From Cyathus striatus (lineage: Eukaryota > Basidiomycota > Agaricomycetes > Agaricales > Nidulariaceae), in contig JAOVFP010000001.1 of NCBI GenBank assembly GCA_025738555.1, forward strand, positions 5,580,001 to 5,644,000: DNA of 64,000 nt. The letters run 5' to 3'. The translations under genes were made by a program, and so were the position numbers. How positions within the stretch are numbered: the stretch's first letter is position 1; each line of letters starts with the position of its first letter. The notes below the pieces were generated by a model. The model did not search any database. It was not told where the DNA came from and saw only the letters and a program-made list of their open reading frames with translations. Positions 56,911 to 64,000 of the stretch are shown piece after piece.

Positions 56911-57604
56911 ACCACGACTAACATTCTCTGCCTTTCAAAGAGCTCTTGTAATGCATATCTGTTAGGAATTCGAATTAGTTCAAAGCAAGTTTCAACTACG
57001 TTGGGGTATACTGCATACAGTACCGGGTCTGACGGCTTTGAAGGGTGCTAATCTTGTTCCGCGCCTCGCTCATAGGCAGGCGCTTGATAAGTATTGGACT
57101 GACCTGGGCACATTCTATCTATGCGTAAGTATTAGGAGTACTAATATCAGAGATTCTGACTGAGTAAGATTCTTCGCAGCTTCTTCGAACAATGACTCAC
57201 CTCGAGATACTCGAGTGCTAATTCAACTCATCCCTGGACCAGAACTGCGACCGCAGCAAGGTACAGTCCTCGACACACTACGCAATCGTTTGAAATATTC
57301 ATGAATACTTCGGAGCCTTGTCGAAACACGCGCATCCTTTCTGCGCCCGCAGCTTGGATTGTCTCGACTCCGGATTACATACCCCATTCATTGCTTGATA
57401 AGTAATGCCGGGACCGTCATCATCATGGCAAGTCCCCGCAAACTCGACATTATGATGCCTATCACCCGTTCTAGGATGTGCCGCATGTCCCCGCAGCGGA
57501 AGTAATCATGATATGTCACATCAAATGCCTTTCCCCGAACATAGAAAAGGACACGAGATATACATCTACGCTTTCTTCAACAGACACCACCACTCAACTA
57601 CACT
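56911..57604. other. Intergenic
   Basis: No recognised gene between the divergent RRM and membrane-protein genes. A short coding-like stretch around 57170-57300 has no domain. Confidence 0.5.
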
Positions 57605-59192
57605 ATGGAATCTATCAACCGCACTCCTATCGACGAGAAGCCCCTTCTAGAGGATTACGATGGGGCTTTGCCTGTTCACTCTATGCCGGAGGTCGATGAA
57701 GCTCTTGCACGCCGCGAGCGGCGTCGTCATTGTTGGAGGAAGTCCATGAGGAAGATCCACGGGATTATCCTTCTAGGAGCGTTCTACTACTTGATCAGGT
57801 TCGTAGCTTTCCCCGCTGCGTTCAAGTTCGTTAGTAGGTGCCACAAGAAGATGGCTGGATCGGTATGTTCTATTCCACCTGCTCATTAACATATCTCTCA
57901 TACTGGACTAGGAACTCACAATTGATACTCTCGGCGAGCCAGTCCCCGACGATGTAAACATCGTGGCATGCCACGAATGGTCTCAGGAGACCGGCCTCGA
58001 TTCATCCTGGAAGCACCTTAACGAGGAACTTGCGACTTTCGAGCTCCCCGTCTCATCCAAGAGCCTCTTCTTCCTTTCACGAGGGTTCTCGAGTTCGGGC
58101 AGCGTCACGGTGGTACCATCTGATGAAGAAGGCGACAACGTTACTGTTGAAGTTCTTACCAAGTTCTCTCATGCTCAACTGCTCGAAGCCACTCAAGTGT
58201 GTCAGGTTACTCATGAGGAAGGCGAAAATGGTGTTGGAATCTTCGTTCGTGCTTTCTTTCGCTTTTTCTGTAGAGATGTTGCTGACGACGCGTGATAGAC
58301 TCGTCGTCTTGATGATCAGCCTCGCCATCCTCGCAGGCGTCAGCGCTTAGGTTTCAATGTTACCATTTATCTCCCCAAAGCATCCAATATCGAGTCGTTC
58401 GAAACCGATATGCCTCTATTTGTTCATGTGCTAGAGGACCTTGCAGAGGCGGTTAACTTCAAGTCTATCTCATTGAACACTGTTCATACACCTATCTACG
58501 TCAAGGTAAGGTTATTTTTATCTACAACGTTGAACAGCTTTCATGTTTCATCTTATTTCAGTCCGTCAGCGCCGATAGCGCGTCATTCAGGACTGCGAAT
58601 AGTCCCATTCACGGTGTCTTCAATACATCCTCTTCTCTGACGTTATCCACCTCCAACGCACCCATCAAGGCTCATATTGGTCTGCTGAACGGTGAGGATA
58701 ACGACGACTTCACCACTCTGGATATGTCTACTTCCAACGCGTAAGCCCTCGTATTTCTCTGATAGCAATCACTAGCTGACCTCAAAATAAAGTGCTGTGG
58801 AAGCTCAGATCAGCCTTCTATCAAAGGAAGAATCAGGAGGACGATTCAAAGTGACCACCCATAACTCCGTCACGCACCTTAACATCGAATTCCCCACCGC
58901 ACCTGTTAACTCTGTTCTCATCCTGGACGCCAAAACCTCTGTGTCCCCTGTCGTTGTCAAGCTGCATGAGACCTACGAAGGAAAGTTCTCATTTGAAACG
59001 AGCCTTAGCCGCCCATACTTGGTAGCCAATGACAAGGTTGAGGATCCATCTGGCGAAGGGAGAACGAGGAATGTGAATGTTAGTCATGTTGGTAGTAAGG
59101 TCGTTGGGGCTATTAGTTGGTCAGAGGAAGGTAAGGATGTGGGAGATGTGAATGTGAAGACTTCTATTTCTCCGCTTACTTTGTACGTTTGA
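57605..59192 (+). CDS. N-terminally anchored membrane protein with a repetitive beta domain, 458 residues
   Basis: Five exons (57605-57862, 57912-58244, 58299-58505, 58562-58740, 58793-59192) add up to exactly 459 codons. A cytoplasmic N-terminus (MESINRTPIDEKPLLEDYDG, then an Arg/His-rich stretch) precedes one hydrophobic helix (IHGIILLGAFYYLIRFVAF, residues about 51-70). The large remainder should therefore face outside or the lumen (type II topology). The C-terminal 250 residues are rich in Thr/Ser/Val with repeated short beta-strand units (SIEAKIGLL-like: AHIGLLNGEDNDDFTTLDMS, AQISLLSKEESGGRFKVTTH), resembling DUF4097/DUF7330-type beta solenoids common in agaricomycetes. Function unknown. 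All splice sites are GT-AG and no lesion is seen, so I regard it as a live gene. Confidence 0.8.
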
Positions 59193-59281
59193 TTTGTAGG
59201 TGTGGTTTTTTTGTTTTCCTATGCGCTGTCTTTTTTTCGCTTCATTGTCGTTGCTCTCCACTCATTAGAGCTTATTGTATT

Positions 59282-61225
59282 TGTTACGAATGAAATTGTC
59301 GTTCCTTTGTTGTGATGGTTCAGATTGGCATCGTTCTTCAAACGTGATCACGTCGACTTTCCCTTACCATTGAATTTCATGAAAACACCTCATGTCGGAT
59401 CTCTGAGTTCCAAAACTATAACCACGTTTGATTACGATAATTGAAACACGCATGCGGTATATACTATATTACCACTGACCCATTTCAGCTATTCTGAACG
59501 CAAGAATACTACCCATATGCAGCTCTGTATCGCCTCTTCAACTTTGAATTCTAGCACTATACTTATATCATTGCAAAGATAGAGCTGTTCTCGCTTTTAC
59601 AAGCCATTCGCAGCTTCAAAAAACATCTGGATTAGATCACTAAGACTAACTTCGCGGTTTTCCGGGATGCCTAACATAACCACTAAGCAAGTTGTGCTTT
59701 TTATCTCACTCGTCTTAAACACTGCTTGAAGTATTTCTGGACTAAGGTAAGTACTATATCACACTTGTGCATAGCGTAGATATTGGCAAGTTCGCGTCGT
59801 GACGGCTACGACTGTCCCATGCCATCGCCAGTGACACGCTTCCATTTTTTATAAATCGTGGTTTTTAAAGCTACTTTTACTCGCAAAGTATTGTTACGTT
59901 TGCTTCAAATAAAAACTGTGGTCGTTCCTTGGCCTTATTAAACCATGATGTTCTTTATGTTAACATCGTTCATCAAGTCTTAACTATTAAAAAGTAGTTG
60001 TTGCTGCTTGATTTATACTCACCTGCGCAGCTCTGCGCCGCTTTCCCAAATATTTTATCAGCCACCAAAGTAGATTTAATTTGACAAAAAGATAAAAGTA
60101 CTCAAGCTGGTTTAAGAATAACGCCATGGCTTTCCAGCCCGGATGAAGTGTTTATATCTTGTGGGCTTTAAACGCTACTTAAAAGGTATTCATTTAACTA
60201 AGATACGATATCACTTCAACGCTACTTAGATATTCAAGGGCACTCGTAGTGTAACTGCTACGGTTGTTTCTCGATAAATATGAACTTTTTATTATTATTA
60301 TTCCTATCCTAAAAGCTCTTATTTTCAAAGATGCACTTCACACTGTTTATGGAGTGTTGTTTAGGTTTCAAATCAAAGTATTATCGTCCCTTCACCGAGT
60401 TTTTCCATTTAAACAGCAATTTCATGATCTCATTAATATGTTCAAGTTTAACTTGGATTGCCACTATGTATCACTGTGCCAGGTAGGTTGGAAACTGGCA
60501 CTGATAGTCTGTATTGTCCCTCCTGGACTATAATCACTGCTTGAGGTATTTCCGAATTAATATAAGGTGCTAATTTGAAGTATATCACTTGTATTCTAGA
60601 TGAGTATCTGGTGCTCGTGGTGCAACGGCTGCGACTATTCCGTAGCAAGATTAGAAGCGGGTGTTCGTATTTTTCCAGTCCATATTTTTATTTTATAAGA
60701 TCTGGTTTTGAAAGCTGCGTTCACTCGTTACATTCGACTACTAATTATCGTTAATGAATTTTGAAGTTATCTGAAAACGTTCTCGCACTTATTCAAGTCA
60801 CTTTCAGCTTCAGGGAAGCTTGACAAAATTTTAATGCAGTAGCAAACCACTGTACTACAAAGTTCACTCGTATAGGACTAACTTCGTAGTTGTACCTAAC
60901 CACTAGGCGAATCCAGCTTATCTCTTCTGAGCTATGAACACCACTTAAGGCATCCACAGATCTCAAGCAGTGCTAAGTAGTTATATAGCGTGTGCACCGC
61001 ATAAATATTGGGCACTCGTGGCTTCACGGCTGCGGAGGCTGGTTGATCGCTCTTCGTTGATTTTTTTCTTCCCTTTCCTATTACAAATTCTCATTTTCAA
61101 AGCTGCTTTCATTCGTTATGTTGTTATGTTTGCTTCAAATAAAACTGTAGTCATCCCTTCATCACGATGATTCAAATTATTAACGTTCATCAAGTCCAAC
61201 TACAAAGCTACATCCATCGTCAAAC
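59282..61225. repeat. Diverged tandem units (about 370-450 bp) with tRNA-like A-box motifs
   Basis: Four units start near 59587, 60130, 60490 and 60780, with a remnant at 59282-59345. Each has an AACACTGCTTGAAG-like block, then an ATATT-GGGC-CTCGTGGT-like block followed by a CGGCTGCGA-like one, an AAAGCTGC-TTTCA block, and a GTTTGCTTCAAATAAAA to CGTTCATCAAGTC end. Within the second block TGGTGCAACGG (60615), TAGTGTAACTG (60248) and TGGCTTCACGG (61018) fit a pol III A box. B boxes are weak or absent. They may be decayed tRNA-derived SINEs or another tandem family. No protein gene is seen. Confidence 0.5.
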
Positions 61226-61242
61226 ATGCTACTTCAATCTTC

Positions 61243-62037
61243 TCAAGACAGACGCCTCGGCTCAGTTCTTTGAGTCCAAATACATCTCCCACCTCTCGCA
61301 CGTTCCGACCACGCCTGAAACTCACTAATATGATCCTTCCCCAAATACACTACAGTAAGCCTCTCATCCATAGTCAACACCTCCATCGTCGCTACATCCG
61401 GAATTTCATCTTTCCAATGGAATGTCGTAACCACGATCTTCTGCAGGCCAGCGATCGGTGCAAGCGTGGTCAAGATGCTCTCCATCTGGTTCTTGTCCAG
61501 TTTACTTGAAGAAGAGAAGTGCGTGAGAGAAAGGAAAGCGAAAGCAGGGAATTCTCTGGATACGGCTTCGCGCACCCTGTAGTGCGTCAACTGGCCTGCG
61601 AGGCGCGGGCCGCTGGGGAGCTTTAATAGCTCTGACCAGGGACTATAGGTGGAATCGAACAGAGTAACTTCGGTCAAGTGACGATGTTTCAACTCCGATC
61701 CTGTTAGGATGCTGCGAAGGGTGCGGCTCATGCACGCCAAAGTGACGATATTGGTGCATCGTTGGATGATGCGTTCGCCGTGTTGGGTGCTTCCATTTAT
61801 CCAGAGATGTACTACGAAGAGCGATATACCGGGGCATGATTCGACGAGGTCGGCGAAAGAATGGAGCCCTTTGGAGCCGATGCGGATCGGGACGTGTGAG
61901 AGGCATTCGTATTTGACCATGCTGTGGATCGTGCGGGAGAGAAAGAGGAGAGTTCGATAACATTCTTGGGAGGAAGACGAAACGAGAGTGAATATTTCGA
62001 GGGCGAGCTCGAGTGGTAGGGAAAGGAGAGACGGCAT
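61243..62037 (-). CDS. F-box-like protein, single exon, 264 residues
   Basis: Starts at 62037 MPSLLSLPLELALEIFTLVS, the F-box pattern LPxELxxEIF, followed by SRTIHSMVKYECLSHVPIRI. The rest alternates leucine-rich stretches (LTEVTLFDSTYSPWSELLKL, FAFLSLTHFSSSSKLDKNQM) and ends in a basic tail. No intron is needed, unlike the other F-box-like genes in this window, to which it is only distantly similar. GC content is higher than in the flanking repeats. Likely an adaptor of an SCF ubiquitin ligase, from the family only. Confidence 0.75.
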   Translation of the reverse strand: MPSLLSLPLELALEIFTLVSSSSQECYRTLLFLSRTIHSMVKYECLSHVPIRIGSKGLHSFADLVESCPGISLFVVHLWINGSTQHGERIIQRCTNIVTLACMSRTLRSILTGSELKHRHLTEVTLFDSTYSPWSELLKLPSGPRLAGQLTHYRVREAVSREFPAFAFLSLTHFSSSSKLDKNQMESILTTLAPIAGLQKIVVTTFHWKDEIPDVATMEVLTMDERLTVVYLGKDHISEFQAWSERARGGRCIWTQRTEPRRLS

Positions 62038-62318
62038 GAATGTTACGGGATCCGATTCATGGTAAGGTTAGGCATGTATAGCTTCTAATTACACGAAGGA
62101 ATGTGTAGGAAGGAAGTAGGATAACATCTGGGCGAATGTGCGGTGATTTTTAAGGAGTTGGATTGATATGGCAATTGACCTTGATTTCGAAAGTTGCCTG
62201 GGACGCACGTAAGCGGGATTTCCGAGAAATCCCCGCAGATGGCGACATTCGGTGGACATACCGGTGCTATCTGACATCAAGCTGTTCAGATGCAAAAGTT
62301 ATCGACTAAAGGAGTCAA
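62038..62318. other. Intergenic
   Basis: Nothing recognised. A TTTT run on the minus strand (62294-62297) could end transcription of the tRNA gene. Confidence 0.5.
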
Positions 62319-62415
62319 TGTCGGTAGCTGGAATCGAACCAGCGGCTCCTCGGATTATCGCTGTCATCCAACATATAACCACAACGAGGTGATTTAACCC
62401 CTAATCGATACCGAC
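62319..62415 (-). tRNA. tRNA-His (anticodon GTG) with a 25-base intron
   Basis: On the minus strand the acceptor GTCGGTA pairs with TACCGAC (7 bp), discriminator A. D-arm GATT-AGGGGTTA-AATC. Anticodon stem CCTCG/CGAGG with loop TTGTGG-C, interrupted by 25 bases after position 37, which is the loop found in yeast tRNA-His. T-arm GCTGG-TTCGATT-CCAGC (B box GGTTCGATTCC). The extra 5' G of tRNA-His would be added after transcription. Confidence 0.9.
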
Positions 62416-62711
62416 TCATATGATTTAACGATAGTTTGTTATCATGACAATGTCCACTGTGGCCTACGCTCTAACATTTGACAAGTTATTGAACACAGGC
62501 TCATTCAAGGAGATTCAAATAGGTGATACATGTGCAAGTAAAAACAGCAATTCGATAAAGGACAGTAATAAATGTAAAGAAAGTGTTTAAATAAAGGAAA
62601 GTGAGGTCGAGACTGTACAAGTCCCGTTGAAAGTATTTTAGCCCAGAACGCTGATAGAGCCACAGACGAGAGGGTTACGAAGCACAGAATAAACGCTCTC
62701 CGATCAAGAAC
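62416..62711. other. Intergenic
   Basis: Downstream region shared by the tRNA-His promoter side and the 3' end of the glucanase gene. No features seen. Confidence 0.5.
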
Positions 62712-64000
62712 CTAAATGGTCAACGAGCGGCCGTGCGTAGCCCTCCGGTGAAACGGGAAATGAGACGATCCGCCACTGCTCCATGCCGTGACCATGGACA
62801 CAAATCCATTAAGGTTCTTCGACTGGTCGATAACGCCGTTTCCGTTCACGCTTATCTGACTGGAGGATGCAACAGTTGCCAAACTGTAGATGCTGACAGA
62901 AGACAGGGAGTCGATGTTGGCAATTTGCGCTTGGCAATTCCTGGTGGTTATGCAATCTTGTCCGTAATTCTAAGGAAGGTATTAGGACGAAGAAGTACGT
63001 CAACGGTCATTATTGAGATACATACCTGGAAGAAGCTGTAAAGCCCAGCGCCGAAGATGAGGATATCCTGGGAGAATTTGACGGAGAGACCCCATGCGGA
63101 GGCGGAACCGGGGAAGGGGACAGGATCTTGGAACAGAGGATTTATGCCGAACGGAGCAGGTGTCGGCGGATTCGGTTGGAAGTAGGGCTAGAATACGACA
63201 GTTTTAGTTCATACTTCAAGGAAAGTTAAGCAAACACCCACAGATTCCGTTTGGATAAGACCCATGTAGTGATTCTTCGCGTTGACTAGACTGTACTGAT
63301 ACAGGACATGATGTTCAGCTAACATAACAATATATGAGCATCTGAGTAATATATATGATGAGACCGTTAAACATACATGCTGTCCCGATGAGCCAGACAG
63401 GTCCTTGAGATTCGGAGAGAATACCACGACCCGAGTAAGAGGATATTTGAGTCCCACCATTGACATCAAGGTCGTGGTCAGCATTCCATACCCAAGTGCC
63501 CTACAAAACGAAGCTTCAGCACAGATACATGTGAGTGAAACATATTACTCATACCTCTAGATATGCATTCGATAGGGGGGTGAAATGAAGACCAAGGAAC
63601 GACGAAGTGCACCTGGCAATATCAGTATTCGATGTACCACAGGTTGTAGATTCGAGATTTGTTCCGGCAGCTAAATGAGATGCAAATCAGACATTTGTTA
63701 CACCAGTCTTTGATATATACTAACCTCCAGCAATTCTAAAAACGAAATAATTAGTCGATTAGACGATACAATAACCGTGCTGTAACATGCCTGATGTGCG
63801 AATTGAACATTGCAGCACCTCCAGGCTTGTCCCAAGGCGCCTTAACATTCCATTCCACGATAATCGCACCAGCAGCTATTATACATAAGCATCACGACTC
63901 CAAAAATGCAATTAAAGCAACCCACCAGGCCCGACCGTAGTAAAGAGCATGTCGGTGATTTCAGTGACACCTTGCGAGTCAATTTCACCAACGCGAACGA
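62712..64000 (-). CDS. Glucan 1,3-beta-glucosidase / exo-beta-1,3-glucanase, GH55-like, 3' part
   Basis: The gene runs off the right edge, so only about the last 270 residues are visible. Exons, read on the minus strand, give GEIDSQGVTEITDMLFTTVG, GAIIVEWNVKAPWDKPGG, WVWNADHDLD, ISSYSGRGILSESQGPVWLI, ASEHHVLYQYSLVNAKNHYM, PAPFGINPLFQDPVPFPGSA and QDILIFGAGLYSFFQNYGQD, ending RATHGRSLTI with TAG at 62712-62714. This order and the HxYQY-NAK-YMGLIQTESPY signature are characteristic of fungal GH55 exo-beta-1,3-glucanases, secreted beta-helix enzymes that trim beta-1,3-glucan of fungal walls. Introns are short (50-60 bases) and GT-AG. The signal peptide and first beta-helix domain would lie beyond 64000. 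No disruption is seen in the visible part. Confidence 0.85.

Overview
The window is from a filamentous basidiomycete, most likely a mushroom-forming Agaricomycete. The evidence is indirect but consistent: short introns of about 45-70 bases with GT-AG borders, intron-containing nuclear tRNA genes, gene families typical of that class (F-box-like proteins, a jelly-roll/TM/PPxY membrane protein, Pth11-like 7TM remnants, an MLKL-like helical-bundle protein, a GH55 beta-1,3-glucanase), and abundant DNA transposons plus a chromodomain Ty3/gypsy element. Nothing looks bacterial: there are no operons or ribosome binding sites, and genes are interrupted by introns.

Layout. 0-5 kb: gene-poor, with a 1-kb terminal-inverted-repeat (TIR) element (307-1294) and a decayed 7TM gene. 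5.5-11.6 kb: three F-box-like genes or remnants on the plus strand and tRNA-Asp(GTC). 12.2-23 kb: a ~4-kb segmental tandem duplication (about 12240-16310 and 18930-22975). Each copy carries a ~670-residue, 13-exon gene on the minus strand that starts with an MLKL/HeLo-like helical bundle. The left copy has a 1-base deletion and the right copy reads through. 23-26.8 kb: minisatellite-like DNA and another F-box-like gene. 26.9-30.8 kb: two short-chain dehydrogenases arranged head to head. 30.9-32.1 kb: an inverted, frameshifted copy of the 10.3-kb F-box-like gene.

32.7-46.1 kb is one RRM-protein pseudogene split by three separate mobile elements: a 2.3-kb element with arrays of short GCAAYRTC motifs (33492-35800, 9-base target duplication), a complete 7.5-kb Ty3/gypsy chromovirus (36162-43642, GAGAT target duplication), and a 2.1-kb TIR element (43724-45838). 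The chromovirus is the most notable object. Its primer-binding site is complementary to its own LTR rather than to a tRNA, pol sits behind a GGGTTTT -1 frameshift heptamer, the 5' LTR alone has lost 176 bases including the likely TATA box, and a third ORF with zinc knuckles lies between pol and the 3' LTR.

46.2-47.8 kb: a single-pass membrane protein. 50-56 kb: a large imperfect inverted repeat built from RRM-gene copies. One arm carries two small transposons whose empty sites are preserved in the other arm, and the only intact RRM gene is at 55464-56910. 57.6-59.2 kb: an N-terminally anchored membrane protein. 59.3-61.2 kb: diverged tandem units with a pol III A-box-like motif. 61.2-64 kb: an F-box-like gene, tRNA-His(GTG), and the 3' part of a GH55 beta-1,3-glucanase that runs off the window.

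The genes do not form one pathway. The window is best read as an accessory, transposon-rich region where F-box-like, RRM, SDR and MLKL-like genes have duplicated and partly decayed. All gene models were spliced by eye, so exon borders are approximate.
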